DNA of 64,000 nt, from the NCBI RefSeq assembly GCF_008364555.1, contig NZ_VTUC01000013.1:1-64000 (forward strand), read 5' to 3'. The notes beneath the pieces are model-generated. The model saw nothing but the letters and a program-made list of their open reading frames with translations, did no database searches and was not told the DNA's origin. The DNA comes from Enterobacter vonholyi. Lineage in GTDB: Bacteria; Pseudomonadota; Gammaproteobacteria; Enterobacterales; Enterobacteriaceae. Shown piece after piece: positions 29,256 to 38,542 of the stretch (the stretch's first letter is position 1; each line of letters starts with the position of its first letter). A program made the position numbers and the translations under genes.

Positions 29256-30604
29256 GTCAGTTGCAATTCAGCGGCTTACTGATTGTCTGGCTTCTGAGCA
29301 CCCTGTTTATCGCCACGCTTACCTGGTTTGAATTCCGCCGGGTGCGCTTCAACTTTAACGTGTTCTTCTCGTTACTGTTTCTGCTGACCTTCTTTTTCGG
29401 CTTCCCGCTAACCAGCATTCTGGTGTTCCGTTTTGACGTGAGCGTCGCACCGCCGGAAATCCTGCTCCAGGCGCTTCTGGCGGCAACCTGCTTCTATGCC
29501 GTCTACTACGTCACCTATAAAACGCGTCTGCGTTCAGCGCAGGCTGCTGCCCCGCGTCGGCCGCTTTTTACCATGAATCGGGTGGAGACCCACCTGACGT
29601 GGGTGATGCTGATGACCATCGCCCTGGTCAGCGTCGGTATCTTCTTCATGCATAACGGCTTCCTGCTGTTTAAGCTCCACTCCTACAGCCAGATTTTTTC
29701 GGCCGAGGTTTCGGGCGTGGCGCTTAAGCGTTTCTTCTACTTCTTCATCCCGGCGATGCTAGTGGTCTTTTTCCTGCGCCAGGACAGCAAAGCGTGGCTA
29801 TTCTTCCTGGTTAGCACCGTCGCGTTTGGCATCCTGACCTACATGATCGTGGGCGGCACGCGCGCGAACATCATCATCGCCTTCGCGATCTTCCTGTTTA
29901 TCGGCATTATCCGCGGCTGGATCTCGCTCTGGATGCTGGTTGCAGCAGGCGCGTTTGGCATTGTGGGTATGTTCTGGCTGGCGCTAAAGCGCTATGGAAT
30001 GAACGTAGCGGGAGATGAGGCGTTTTACACTTTCCTTTACCTGACGCGCGATACCTTCTCGCCGTGGGAAAACCTGGCATTGCTGCTGCAAAACTACGAC
30101 AAGATTGATTTCCAGGGGTTGGCGCCGATTGTTCGCGACTTCTACGTATTTATCCCTTCCTGGCTATGGCCGGACCGGCCTGGCGTGGTGCTTAACACGG
30201 CAAATTACTTTACCTGGGAAGTGCTGAACAACCATTCTGGTCTGGCAATCTCGCCCACGCTGATTGGTTCCCTGGTGGTGATGGGAGGAGCGTGGTTCAT
30301 TCTCCCCGGGGCGGTTGCCGTGGGGCTGATTATCAAGTGGTTCGACTGGCTTTACGTGCGTGGCAACGAAGAGAACAACCGCTATAAGGCCGCCATTTTG
30401 CACAGTTTCTGCTTTGGGGCCATTTTCAATATGATCGTTCTGGCGCGCGAAGGGCTGGACTCGTTCGTTTCGCGCGTGGTGTTCTTCATGGTTGTTTTCG
30501 GCCTCTGCCTGTTACTGGCCAAACTGCTGTACTGGCTGTTTGACAGCGCAGGGCTTGTGCACAGGCGCGAGCGGCGGGGCAGCACAACGCTGTCGCAAGT
30601 CTGA
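29252..30604 (+). CDS. wzyE: WzyE, ECA polymerase
   Basis: This 450-aa integral membrane protein has about 11 membrane segments and polymerises ECA trisaccharides in the periplasm. The conserved loop [16 protein letters not shown] lies in the middle. The ATG at 29252 overlaps the wecF stop (ATGA) and gives the E. coli length; an upstream in-frame start is not supported. WzyE, WzxE and WzzE form the Wzy-dependent assembly system. Confidence 0.94.
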   Translation: MSQLQFSGLLIVWLLSTLFIATLTWFEFRRVRFNFNVFFSLLFLLTFFFGFPLTSILVFRFDVSVAPPEILLQALLAATCFYAVYYVTYKTRLRSAQAAAPRRPLFTMNRVETHLTWVMLMTIALVSVGIFFMHNGFLLFKLHSYSQIFSAEVSGVALKRFFYFFIPAMLVVFFLRQDSKAWLFFLVSTVAFGILTYMIVGGTRANIIIAFAIFLFIGIIRGWISLWMLVAAGAFGIVGMFWLALKRYGMNVAGDEAFYTFLYLTRDTFSPWENLALLLQNYDKIDFQGLAPIVRDFYVFIPSWLWPDRPGVVLNTANYFTWEVLNNHSGLAISPTLIGSLVVMGGAWFILPGAVAVGLIIKWFDWLYVRGNEENNRYKAAILHSFCFGAIFNMIVLAREGLDSFVSRVVFFMVVFGLCLLLAKLLYWLFDSAGLVHRRERRGSTTLSQV

Positions 30605-30616
30605 GTAAGGATAGTA

Positions 30617-31357
30617 ATGACTGATAAAATTTCTGCACCGCGCTATGCGCTACGTGGCCTGCAGCTTATTGGCTGGCGCGACATGCAGCACGCGCTGGAC
30701 TTTCTTTTCGCCGACGGCCAGATGAAATCCGGTACTCTGGTGGCGATCAACGCGGAAAAAATGCTGGCGGTTGAGGATAACGCGGAAGTCAAAAGCCTGA
30801 TTGAAGCGGCGGAATTTAAATACGCGGACGGGATCAGCGTGGTCCGCTCTATCCGTAAAAAGTATCCTGACGCTAATGTATCTCGCGTGGCGGGGGCCGA
30901 TCTCTGGGAGCAGCTTATGGCCCGCGCAGGTGAACAGGGCACGCCCGTGTTCCTGATTGGCGGGAAGCCGGAGATACTGGCCCAGACTGAGGAGAAACTG
31001 CGTCGTCAATGGAATGTTAATATTGTCGGCAGCCAGGATGGTTACTTCAAACCGGAAGATCGGCAGACGCTCTTTGAGCGCGTTCGTGACAGCGGGGCAA
31101 AGATTGTCACCGTGGCGATGGGCTCCCCGCGCCAAGAGATCCTGATGCGCGACTGCCGTCTGGTCTGTCCGGATGCCCTCTACATGGGCGTCGGCGGTAC
31201 GTACGATGTCTTTACCGGCCACGTTAAGCGTGCGCCCAAGGTCTGGCAAAATCTGGGGCTGGAGTGGCTGTACCGCCTGCTATCGCAACCGACGCGCATT
31301 AAACGACAGATCCGTCTGCTTCGCTACCTCGCCTGGCATTACACCGGGAAAATGTAA
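30617..31357 (+). CDS. wecG: WecG, UDP-ManNAcA transferase
   Basis: This 246-aa glycosyltransferase (GT26, WecG/TagA/CpsF family) transfers ManNAcA from UDP-ManNAcA to lipid I, forming ECA lipid II. Family motifs are [12 protein letters not shown] (near residue 43), YADGISVV (near residue 72) and VAMGSPRQE (near residue 165), with a basic C-terminus that may attach to the membrane. The gene starts 12 nt after wzyE with AAGGA before the ATG. It is the last gene of the wec cluster. Confidence 0.95.
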   Translation: MTDKISAPRYALRGLQLIGWRDMQHALDFLFADGQMKSGTLVAINAEKMLAVEDNAEVKSLIEAAEFKYADGISVVRSIRKKYPDANVSRVAGADLWEQLMARAGEQGTPVFLIGGKPEILAQTEEKLRRQWNVNIVGSQDGYFKPEDRQTLFERVRDSGAKIVTVAMGSPRQEILMRDCRLVCPDALYMGVGGTYDVFTGHVKRAPKVWQNLGLEWLYRLLSQPTRIKRQIRLLRYLAWHYTGKM

Positions 31358-31364
31358 TCAAAAT

Positions 31365-31390
31365 GTAGCGCGATATGCTATTCGCGCTGC
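31365..31390 (+). other. hairpin after wecG
   Basis: AGCGCGA (31367-31373) and TCGCGCT (31382-31388) form a stem eight bases after the wecG stop. No T-tract follows, so it is not a canonical terminator. It may protect the 3' end of the wec message. Confidence 0.45.
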
Positions 31391-31529
31391 AACTCGCCTG
31401 CAAAACTGCTGATAATCTGTGCAATGCATTCATTTTTTTAATGCATCGTTTGCCATTTGGCAGATTTTAAGAAACCATTCGCTCCGTATTTTAGTACCCC
31501 TAAAAAACAATACCCGGTATTAAGCCGGG

Positions 31530-31546
31530 AAACAGCAAACACAATC
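31530..31546 (+). promoter_or_regulatory. CA-rich site before yifK, candidate GcvB target
   Basis: AAACAGCAAACACAATC lies 9-25 nt upstream of the yifK ATG and overlaps its ribosome-binding region. The yifK mRNA of Salmonella is a known target of the small RNA GcvB, which binds CA-rich leader sequences. That this site is functional here is inference. Confidence 0.45.
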
Positions 31547-31554
31547 GAGGATCT

Positions 31555-32940
31555 ATGGCAGAGAAAAAACCGGAGCTACAGCGTGGGCTGGAAGCTCGTC
31601 ATATTGAACTGATAGCGCTGGGCGGCACTATCGGCGTGGGCCTGTTTATGGGCTCTGCAAGCACGCTCAAATGGGCAGGCCCTTCCGTATTACTGGCGTA
31701 CATTATTGCCGGGCTGTTTGTTTTCTTCATCATGCGTTCCATGGGCGAAATGCTCTTCCTGGAGCCGGTAACCGGCTCCTTCGCCGTTTACGCGCATCGT
31801 TATATGAGCCCGTTCTTCGGCTACCTGACGGCCTGGTCATACTGGTTTATGTGGATGGCGGTGGGGATCTCAGAGATCACTGCGATAGGGGTTTACGTCC
31901 AGTTCTGGTTCCCTGACATGGTCCAGTGGATTCCCGCGCTCATCGCCGTGGGGCTGGTGGCACTGGCAAACCTGGCTGCCGTGCGCCTTTACGGTGAGAT
32001 TGAGTTCTGGTTCGCAATGATTAAAGTCACCACGATTATCGTAATGATTGTCGTCGGCCTGGGCGTGATTTTCTTCGGCTTTGGCAACGGTGGACACGCT
32101 ATCGGCTTTGGCAATCTGACCGAAAACGGCGGCTTCTTTGCCGGCGGCTGGAAGGGCTTCCTGACGGCGCTGTGTATCGTTGTGGCCTCGTATCAGGGCG
32201 TGGAGCTGATCGGTATTACCGCCGGTGAAGCGAAAAACCCGCAGGTCACGCTACGTAGCGCGGTGGGCAAAGTGTTGTGGCGTATTCTGATTTTCTATGT
32301 GGGCGCGATCTTCGTTATCGTGACCATCTTCCCGTGGAATGAAATTGGCACGACGGGTAGCCCGTTTGTTTTAACCTTTGCCAAAATTGGCATCACGGCA
32401 GCGGCAGGTATCATCAACTTTGTGGTCCTGACGGCAGCGTTGTCAGGCTGTAACAGTGGGATGTACAGCTGTGGGCGTATGCTCTATGCGCTTTCGAAGA
32501 ATAACCAGCTGCCTGCGGTGATGAGTAAAGTTTCACGGGCCGGCGTGCCGGTGGCGGGTGTGGCGGTTTCCATTGCAATACTGCTGATTGGCTCTTGCCT
32601 GAATTACATTATTCCTAACCCGCAGCGCGTGTTCGTTTACGTCTACAGCGCCAGCGTGCTGCCGGGCATGGTGCCGTGGTTTGTTATCCTCATCAGCCAG
32701 CTGCGTTTCCGTCATGCGCATAAAAAAGCGATTGAAAGCCATCCGTTCCGCTCAATTCTGTTCCCGTATGCGAACTATTTGACGATGGCGTTCCTGATTT
32801 GCGTATTAATCGGGATGTACTTTAATGAAGATACCCGCATGTCGCTGTTTGTCGGGGTGATCTTCCTGGCGGCTGTGACGGCTGCATATAAGCTTTTTGG
32901 CCTGGGTCGCCGTGCCACCACGCAGAAAGTGGAGGAATAA
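31555..32940 (+). CDS. yifK: YifK/ThrP amino acid permease
   Basis: This 461-aa APC-family transporter has 12 predicted membrane segments and lies in the inner membrane. The N-terminal [20 protein letters not shown] is the amino acid transporter signature. The E. coli protein is reported to carry threonine and serine with protons (renamed ThrP). It lies 197 bp after wecG and before a tRNA operon, as in E. coli. It is probably a separate transcription unit controlled post-transcriptionally by GcvB. Confidence 0.93.
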   Translation: MAEKKPELQRGLEARHIELIALGGTIGVGLFMGSASTLKWAGPSVLLAYIIAGLFVFFIMRSMGEMLFLEPVTGSFAVYAHRYMSPFFGYLTAWSYWFMWMAVGISEITAIGVYVQFWFPDMVQWIPALIAVGLVALANLAAVRLYGEIEFWFAMIKVTTIIVMIVVGLGVIFFGFGNGGHAIGFGNLTENGGFFAGGWKGFLTALCIVVASYQGVELIGITAGEAKNPQVTLRSAVGKVLWRILIFYVGAIFVIVTIFPWNEIGTTGSPFVLTFAKIGITAAAGIINFVVLTAALSGCNSGMYSCGRMLYALSKNNQLPAVMSKVSRAGVPVAGVAVSIAILLIGSCLNYIIPNPQRVFVYVYSASVLPGMVPWFVILISQLRFRHAHKKAIESHPFRSILFPYANYLTMAFLICVLIGMYFNEDTRMSLFVGVIFLAAVTAAYKLFGLGRRATTQKVEE

Positions 32941-32992
32941 GCGGCAAAATGTGCAAACCATAACCAAACGCGCATTTTTTTCAAAAAAGCAC

Positions 32993-33021
32993 TAGACAGC
33001 GGGGACGGAGGTACGTAATAT
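32993..33021 (+). promoter_or_regulatory. tRNA operon promoter
   Basis: TAGACA (32993-32998) and TAATAT (33016-33021) are separated by 17 bp. The -10 is followed by the GC-rich CCAGCCCCGC, as expected for a stringently controlled stable-RNA promoter. It lies just upstream of the Arg-His-Leu-Pro tRNA cluster. Confidence 0.75.
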
Positions 33022-33042
33022 CCAGCCCCGCAACGGCGCTAA

Positions 33043-33119
<77 letters not shown>

Positions 33120-33186
33120 TTTTAGTCCCGGCGCTAGAGCTGCGGTGGTCTGAGAAGTAGTCAGTACCGCGTGAAAGAATACAGTG

Positions 33187-33262
33187 GTGGCTATAGCTCA
33201 GTTGGTAGAGCCCTGGATTGTGATTCCAGTTGTCGTGGGTTCGAATCCCATTAGCCACCCCA
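33187..33262 (+). tRNA. hisR: tRNA-His (GTG)
   Basis: This is a 76-nt tRNA with acceptor GTGGCTA, anticodon GTG in TTGTGATT, T-loop GTTCGAATC and encoded CCA. In bacteria an extra 5' G (position -1) pairs with C73 and is the main HisRS identity element; the first base here fits that. Confidence 0.97.
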
Positions 33263-33284
33263 TTATTTGAAAGAGTTGTGAATT

Positions 33285-33370
33285 GCGAAGGTGGCGGAAT
33301 TGGTAGACGCGCTAGCTTCAGGTGTTAGTGTCCTTTGGATGTGGGGGTTCGAGTCCCCCCCCTCGCACCA
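33285..33370 (+). tRNA. leuT: tRNA-Leu (CAG)
   Basis: This is a class II tRNA with a long variable arm. It has acceptor GCGAAGG, D-arm GGAATTGGTAGAC, anticodon CAG in TTCAGGT, T-loop GTTCGAGTC and encoded CCA. The variable arm reads TGTCCTTTGGATG and is one base shorter than E. coli leuT as I recall it (86 versus 87 nt). Confidence 0.96.
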
Positions 33371-33415
33371 CGACTTTTTAAATGAATTGAACTAAAAATT
33401 CAAAAAGCAGTACAT

Positions 33416-33492
33416 CGGCGAGTAGCGCAGCTTGGTAGCGCAACTGGTTTGGGACCAGTGGGTCGGAGGTTCGAATCCTCTCTCGCCGACCA
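33416..33492 (+). tRNA. proM: tRNA-Pro (TGG)
   Basis: This is a 77-nt tRNA with acceptor CGGCGAG, anticodon TGG in TTTGGGA, T-loop GTTCGAATC and encoded CCA. It is the last tRNA of the cluster, directly followed by a strong terminator. Confidence 0.97.
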
Positions 33493-33498
33493 ATTTTG

Positions 33499-33523
33499 AA
33501 CCCCGCTTCGGCGGGGTTTTTTG
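33499..33523 (+). terminator. terminator of the tRNA operon
   Basis: AACCCCGC-TTCG-GCGGGGTT with a following T-run, six bases after proM. Confidence 0.93.
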
Positions 33524-33639
33524 TTTTCTGAGATTCTTCATCCTTGTAGTCATTCCCCAACAACGTCCTTTTTCATTGTCGCAATCCAGAGACATGCAAC
33601 TCATTGAAAGTTAAATGAATATTTATTTCTGGGTTTTGC

Positions 33640-33657
33640 TGTCTCCTCCTGGCGACA
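33640..33657 (+). promoter_or_regulatory. candidate GlrR binding site
   Basis: TGTC-TCCTCCTGGC-GACA matches the known GlrR consensus TGTC-N10-GACA exactly. It lies about 135-150 nt upstream of the predicted glmZ start, a normal distance for a sigma-54 enhancer. I found only this one perfect copy. Confidence 0.7.
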
Positions 33658-33764
33658 TATGCCCGCCTTTTCCCGATATGTTGTAGAGCTTAAAACGGTG
33701 CTTAACAGCATAATTTCCTTTTATCTTAAAATGTTGCGTTATGTAAAAGTTCTGGCTGTCATGT

Positions 33765-33791
33765 TGGCACGTTACGTGCAATAATATGCGT
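33765..33791 (+). promoter_or_regulatory. overlapping sigma-54 and sigma-70 promoters of glmZ
   Basis: TGGCACG-TTAC-GTGCA places GG at 33766-33767 and GC at 33778-33779, the exact -24/-12 spacing of a sigma-54 promoter. A sigma-70 -10 hexamer, TAATAT, lies at 33782-33787, so both could start transcription near 33792. A good -35 box is not obvious. Confidence 0.75.
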
Positions 33792-33994
33792 GTAGATGCT
33801 CATTCCATCTCTTATGTTCGCCTTAGTGCCTCATAAACTCAGGAATGACGCAGAGCCATTTACGGTGCTTATCGTCCACTGACAGATGTCGCTTCGGCCT
33901 CATCAGACACCATGGACACAACGTTGAGTGAAGCACCAAATATGTTGTCTTACAGACCTGTTTTAACGCCTGCTTTTATAGCAGGCGTTTTTTT
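33792..33994 (+). ncRNA. glmZ: GlmZ small RNA
   Basis: The stretch from GTAGATGCTCATTCCATCTC to the final terminator is highly similar to E. coli GlmZ (about 207 nt; about 203 here). Conserved blocks include TTATGTTCGCCTTAGTGCC, CCACTGACAGATGTCGCTT and CACAACGTTGAGTGAAGCACC, the last overlapping the region that pairs with glmS mRNA and is cut by RNase E. It ends in an intrinsic terminator, AACGCCTGC-TTTTATA-GCAGGCGTT, with a T-run. With RapZ and GlmY it controls glucosamine-6-phosphate synthase. Confidence 0.93.
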
Positions 33995-33999
33995 ATGCC

Positions 34000-35211
34000 T
34001 TATTCCCGATACCGGCGCACGATCAGGGCAACCATCACCAGAGCCGTTGCGGAGACAGCATAGAGTGCCGCTACTGAGCCAAACCCGGCAGCCACTGCCG
34101 CTGCAATGCCGGTGAAGAGAGAGGCGCTGAGCGTTTGCCAGCGCCAGGCTTTCCCACTGGCCGAAGCGGTTTGAGTAATATGAAAACTACTGAGAACGCC
34201 AAACGTCCCGGCCGCGAAGAGAATATTCGAAGCCAGATGCGCGATAAAGATCGCCCCCAGCGCACATGCCATCCACCCGGACAACAACGGTAGCGTTCCA
34301 TAAGCGGCCAGAAAGATGCCCAGACAAACGATGATGCGCGGTGTGCGAGCGGCGAAGCGCGTCAGACTCTCTTTTTTTAGCAGCATGGGGCCGCAAAGCT
34401 GTCCCATGCTCCTTGCAAAAAGCAGAGGCAGGGCAAGACCCGCCGCATCCTGAGGATGGATTTGCTGTGCCAGGGCCGGAAGCAGCGCCATGGCCGGTGA
34501 GCCAACGGCCGCCAGCGACGGCAGGATGAGCAGACTGCGTTTCTGCCGAACGGTCAACGTCCGCCAGCGTAATGCCGCAGGGGCTTCCTCTTCCTCGAGG
34601 GGCGGGAGTGAAGGCGCAGAAAACCGGCGTCCAGCCAGCCATAGCATGAGCAGTGATCCGAGAAAGCTGGCGGCATCAATGGCCAGCAGGGTAAACACGG
34701 ACGTCTTCTGGAACAGCACCACGCCCAGACCTGTCCCTAATAATACCTGAGAAGCAAAAATCACATTTTCCAGACAGGTTGCAGCAGGCAGCTCTGCTTC
34801 GCTGAGACCGCGCTTAAAGAGCAACGTCAGCGCGGGCCAGCTCATCCCGCTGAGCAGCGCCTCGGTGGATTGCACAGCGAGCAATGCGGCAACGCTGTGG
34901 TAACCCACGCCAAGCAGGGGAAAGAGCAGGGCGAGCAGGCCCAGCCCTTCGGTCAGTATCAGCAGGGATATCGGAGAACAGCGTGAGCACAGCTTTTCGC
35001 CGATCGTACTGCCGATAAATCCCGGTATCGTAGCGAAAAGAAAAGCGAGTGTGAGCAGACCGGGCGGAGCTGACCACGCTAACAGCAAGCCGAAGACCAC
35101 GATCTGGGTTAAGCCATTCCCCAGCGAAGAAAAGATAAAAGCACAGGCAAGCAGGCGCAGCCAGCGGTGGCAGCGCAGCGCTTCAATAAGCGCATACAAA
35201 AGCGAGTTCAT
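34000..35211 (-). CDS. MFS-type transporter, function unknown
   Basis: This 403-aa, strongly hydrophobic protein has about 12 predicted membrane segments in two halves. They are joined by an acidic cytoplasmic loop (PLEEEEAPAALRW) near residue 208. A degenerate MFS motif A, GSTIGEKLCSR, follows the second segment. I chose the ATG at 35211 because AAGGA lies 7-8 nt upstream; a TTG at 35226 is in frame. I do not recognise the substrate. The organisation resembles drug or siderophore exporters. It lies where E. coli has aslBA, and its stop is six bases from the glmZ terminator. Confidence 0.85.
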   Translation of the reverse strand: MNSLLYALIEALRCHRWLRLLACAFIFSSLGNGLTQIVVFGLLLAWSAPPGLLTLAFLFATIPGFIGSTIGEKLCSRCSPISLLILTEGLGLLALLFPLLGVGYHSVAALLAVQSTEALLSGMSWPALTLLFKRGLSEAELPAATCLENVIFASQVLLGTGLGVVLFQKTSVFTLLAIDAASFLGSLLMLWLAGRRFSAPSLPPLEEEEAPAALRWRTLTVRQKRSLLILPSLAAVGSPAMALLPALAQQIHPQDAAGLALPLLFARSMGQLCGPMLLKKESLTRFAARTPRIIVCLGIFLAAYGTLPLLSGWMACALGAIFIAHLASNILFAAGTFGVLSSFHITQTASASGKAWRWQTLSASLFTGIAAAVAAGFGSVAALYAVSATALVMVALIVRRYRE

Positions 35212-35350
35212 GACGATTTCCTTCAAAAACGATTTAGTCCACGCTGCAGAAAGTGCGTGTGTGTGAAAAAAAGTTAATGAAAAGACATCGTTACATTGGC
35301 GGGTTCGTTTGCGGATGCGGGTGTAAAGAATGTAGCAGGAGAAATGCGAT

Positions 35351-35375
35351 AAAAAAAGGAGGCCATCTGGCCTCC
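35351..35375 (-). terminator. hemY operon terminator
   Basis: On the minus strand GGAGGCC-AGAT-GGCCTCC is followed by TTTTTTT, eight bases after the hemY stop. It separates the hem operon from the downstream MFS gene. Confidence 0.88.
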
Positions 35376-35382
35376 TGATGAA

Positions 35383-36582
35383 TTACTGCTGCGTACCGTT
35401 ATTTTGCAGCGTCAGCAACAGCCCATCACGGCGCATGGCGGCCGCCTCTTCCGGCTTATGCTGCTTGTCCAGCGTATCGGCAAGCCACGCGTAGTCGAAG
35501 GCATCCGGACGCTGCTTCAGCGCCGCGCGGAAGGCGAGGCTTGCCTCCTGCCATTCGCCGTGCTTCATCAACGACTGGCCAAGCGTGCTCCACAACAGCG
35601 GGCGGTCACCAACGGTTTTAATCTGCTGGCGCAGCACTTTTTCTATTTGCTCAGGATTGTTGGTTTTCAGGCGCGGGATTACCATCACCAGGCGATCGTC
35701 GTACTGGCGCTTCAGACCGTCGAGGAGGATCTCCTGAGCCGTGTCGTGATCGTCACACTCAATGAGGTGTTCCGCCATTGCCACCTGCAGAGGAACCTGC
35801 TGGCGCGTTTTACGGCTCTGATTCTTCCACCACGTTTTCAGACCGTCGCTGCCCAGGTCAGCGCGCGCCTGATCCATCAGGCCAATCCACGCCAGACGCT
35901 GAAGCTCGTCACGATGTTCATCGTCGCCTACCTCGGCCTTCGCCATCGACGGAATGATGTCCAGCAGTGAACCCCAGGCGCCGGTACGAATATAGGCCTG
36001 CTCGGCAAGACGCAGCACTTCCGGATGACGTGGCGCGACTTCCAGCAGACGGTCGATACCGTGGCGAGCCGCGTGATTCTCATTGCGTGCCAGCTGCAGA
36101 CGAACGCGCGTGATTTCCACCGGAATCGGGTCGCCGTGAGCCAGCTCAGCTGCCCGCTCCAGGTGCTGATTAGCTCGGGCTTCATCACCGCGCTGCTGCG
36201 CCGCTTCGGCCGCCAGCAGATAGTTCACTACCGGCTGTTCGGCGTGGTCGGCGTTTTTCGACATCAGCTTTTCAACCTGCTGATAGTCACCCTCGGCGAG
36301 CTTAAGCAGCGCCTGCTCGGTCTGTTTACGGGCGCGGCGGCGCTTACGGCCAACGAACCAGCCGCGCGTATGGGCACCGGTACGGAAAATACGGCGCAGG
36401 ATCCACTCGATCGCAAACAGAACCACCACGCCGAGGATCAGAATGATCGTCAGACCCGTTACGCTAGTTTCAATGTTGTAGTTATCGGTCTGGATCAGGA
36501 CGTAACCCTGATGACCCGCAAGCATAGGCCCGAGGACGATCCCGGCGATCAGCAGGATGAAGAGTAAGAGAACTTTTAGCAT
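35383..36582 (-). CDS. hemY: HemY, membrane-anchored TPR protein
   Basis: This 399-aa protein has two N-terminal membrane segments (about residues 1-20 and 40-62), a basic linker (GRKRRRARK) and a TPR-rich cytoplasmic domain, with repeats such as EWQEASLAFRAALKQRPDAFDYAWLA. It is a late-gene product of the hemCDXY operon and in E. coli influences heme pathway function, but has no proven enzyme activity. It is not the protoporphyrinogen oxidase called HemY in Bacillus. The start overlaps the hemX stop region. Confidence 0.93.
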   Translation of the reverse strand: MLKVLLLFILLIAGIVLGPMLAGHQGYVLIQTDNYNIETSVTGLTIILILGVVVLFAIEWILRRIFRTGAHTRGWFVGRKRRRARKQTEQALLKLAEGDYQQVEKLMSKNADHAEQPVVNYLLAAEAAQQRGDEARANQHLERAAELAHGDPIPVEITRVRLQLARNENHAARHGIDRLLEVAPRHPEVLRLAEQAYIRTGAWGSLLDIIPSMAKAEVGDDEHRDELQRLAWIGLMDQARADLGSDGLKTWWKNQSRKTRQQVPLQVAMAEHLIECDDHDTAQEILLDGLKRQYDDRLVMVIPRLKTNNPEQIEKVLRQQIKTVGDRPLLWSTLGQSLMKHGEWQEASLAFRAALKQRPDAFDYAWLADTLDKQHKPEEAAAMRRDGLLLTLQNNGTQQ

Positions 36583-36584
36583 CA

Positions 36585-37781
36585 TTACTCTCCTTGCGGT
36601 GCGCTTTCAGGCGCAGGAGCCGGAGCAGGTGCCGCTCCGCTCGTCTGCTCTGCAGGTACGCCCGGCTGCGTCAGAAGATTGCGTACGCGCGTCTGCATCA
36701 GTTTCTCCAGAATCGGCTGGCTGGCCAGCTTGTCCGGCACGTTCATGGTGATGTTCTGCTGGCTTAACTTATCAATGTCTTCGAGGAAGGCGGTGGTCGT
36801 CGCATCATCGGTGTTGTAGTAGGCGCGTACCCACGTTGAGACGTTATCAAGCGCCTGTTTATAGGTCTCTTCCTGATGACGCGGCACGGCCTGGGCCGCC
36901 ACCAGCAGACGGGAACGAATGTTCTCGCGCAGATAGATATCCTGGTTCGGCGCGAGCAGCGGTACGGCAGTTTCGTCGCGACGGCGGATCGTGATAAAGC
37001 TGTCCATAAAGTTCTGCCAGCTTTTTTGCAGGTTTATGCGCCATTCGCTCAGGGAACTGGAAAGCTCGGTACCGTCGGAATCCATCGGGGAGTCGTCGTC
37101 GTTGTTATCCGCCAGCTGCAGGTTATCAATCTGATTCGAAAGCTGATTCACTTTAAGGATAATGCCATCGTAATCCACCTGTGAGACGGCGGAGAGGCTG
37201 GCGATGTCTTCGGTAATCGCGCGACGAGCGGTGATAAGGCTTGGATCGTTCATGTCGGCCAGGCTTGCATCGGCGCTTTTCAGCAGTGCGGCGGCGGTGG
37301 TCACGTCCTGGTCGCTCCAGAGCTTACGTCCGGCGAGCTTCACCAGGAAGTCAGCCTGCGAGAGCAGCCAGGTTTTGGCATCGGTGCCGGAAATCGTGGC
37401 GACTTTCTGCTGTACTTCACCCAGCTGTTTAGTCAGCTCTTCCTGTTTGCCGTTCGCTTCGGCAAGCGCGGCGGCCTGCTGCTTAATCACGGCTTCCAGC
37501 TCGGTTTTCTGCGTCTCCTGCTCTTTTTGCAGGGCAGTGAGCTGATTCACCAGCGCGTCGCTGGTGGACGTCTGGTTAGCGCTCTGTTGTTTCACCAGCC
37601 CGTACAGGCCAACCCCCGCTGCCAGCGCAATGGCGATGGCAATCGCGCTCAGCGCGAGGCTCGTTTTGTTGCTGCTGTTTTTCTTCTCAGCGGTTTTCTC
37701 AGTCGTCTCTGGCTGTGGCGTCGTCTCCACAGTCTCCCTGGTCTCTTCAACCACGGCGGAGGATTTGTCGTGTTCCGTCAT
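36585..37781 (-). CDS. hemX: HemX, uroporphyrinogen-III methyltransferase-like membrane protein
   Basis: This 398-aa protein has an acidic, Thr/Glu-rich cytoplasmic N-terminus, one membrane segment (about residues 40-63, [20 protein letters not shown]), and a coiled coil rich in Gln, Glu and Lys (residues 80-130). An all-helical periplasmic domain and a Pro/Ala-rich tail follow. Although historically called a methyltransferase, it lacks a SAM-binding fold. It is a few residues longer than in E. coli, mostly in the low-complexity ends. Confidence 0.93.
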   Translation of the reverse strand: MTEHDKSSAVVEETRETVETTPQPETTEKTAEKKNSSNKTSLALSAIAIAIALAAGVGLYGLVKQQSANQTSTSDALVNQLTALQKEQETQKTELEAVIKQQAAALAEANGKQEELTKQLGEVQQKVATISGTDAKTWLLSQADFLVKLAGRKLWSDQDVTTAAALLKSADASLADMNDPSLITARRAITEDIASLSAVSQVDYDGIILKVNQLSNQIDNLQLADNNDDDSPMDSDGTELSSSLSEWRINLQKSWQNFMDSFITIRRRDETAVPLLAPNQDIYLRENIRSRLLVAAQAVPRHQEETYKQALDNVSTWVRAYYNTDDATTTAFLEDIDKLSQQNITMNVPDKLASQPILEKLMQTRVRNLLTQPGVPAEQTSGAAPAPAPAPESAPQGE

Positions 37782-37801
37782 TATGGCTTCCCATTTGAGA
37801 G

Positions 37802-38542
37802 TTATTGTAATGCGCGCAGCAGCGCATCGTTGTCGGCGTTATCAGCGATCCGAATATCCTGCCAGCCCAGTTCCCGGGCCTGGTTCGCCAGACGCTCACT
37901 GACGACCAGAAGCCGACAGCGGAGTAACCAGTTTTCGCGATACCAAAGCGGTATCAGCGACCAAAGCTGTTGTAACATTTCACCGCTGGTGACCACCAGC
38001 GTATTAATGCCGCGCGCGTGCCAGCGCATCGCCTCTTCCGCGCCATCGTAGTGTTTTGCACAGCGCTGGTAGCACTCAATAAACGTCACGTTCGCACCGC
38101 GTTCACGCAGCGTTTCACCCAGCAGCTCGCGGCCACCGTTGCCGCGCAAAATGAGCGCACGCTTTCCGGCAATAGTTTGTAATTCAGGTAATTGTAGCAA
38201 GACTTCACTGATTTCCCGATCTAACGGGTAACGAACGTCCGCGCCGCTTACGGTATGCAGTGCCAGGGCCGTTGTACGACCAATCGCGAAATAGCAGGGG
38301 GCGGCTGGCCAGGCCAGGTCCTGCTGCTGCAGCTGAGCGTGGGCAAATTCCACGGCATGTTGCGACAGCGCAAACAGCAGGTCGCCGTCCTGAAGGGTAT
38401 TCATCTGGTCGGCGAGCGCAGAGAGCTCCCGACCGGGGGAGAATTCAATGAGAGGAAAACTCCAGGCCACCTGCCCCAGTGCGCGCAGACGGCTCACTAA
38501 CTGCTCTCCTGCGGGAGAAGGGCGGGTGACGAGAATACTCAT
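37802..38542 (-). CDS. hemD: uroporphyrinogen-III synthase
   Basis: This 246-aa enzyme inverts ring D and cyclises hydroxymethylbilane to uroporphyrinogen III. The sequence begins [19 protein letters not shown] and contains the family block [14 protein letters not shown] near residue 170. The two-domain fold is expected. It overlaps hemC by 4 nt (ATGA), so the two enzymes are translationally coupled. This matters because the hemC product is unstable. Confidence 0.95.
   Translation of the reverse strand: MSILVTRPSPAGEQLVSRLRALGQVAWSFPLIEFSPGRELSALADQMNTLQDGDLLFALSQHAVEFAHAQLQQQDLAWPAAPCYFAIGRTTALALHTVSGADVRYPLDREISEVLLQLPELQTIAGKRALILRGNGGRELLGETLRERGANVTFIECYQRCAKHYDGAEEAMRWHARGINTLVVTSGEMLQQLWSLIPLWYRENWLLRCRLLVVSERLANQARELGWQDIRIADNADNDALLRALQ

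Larger units (their letters stand above)
33524..33791. promoter_or_regulatory. intergenic region upstream of glmZ
   Basis: No gene is visible here. E. coli has aslB and aslA between proM and glmZ; they are absent. The region carries a perfect GlrR-type site and a sigma-54 promoter, listed separately. Short ORFs in it have no ribosome sites. Confidence 0.7.

Noticed and set aside
33640-33994. possible small protein genes around glmZ (for example ATG 33912)
   Set aside because: The short frames overlap the GlmZ RNA and its terminator and lack ribosome sites. The strong match to GlmZ explains the conservation.
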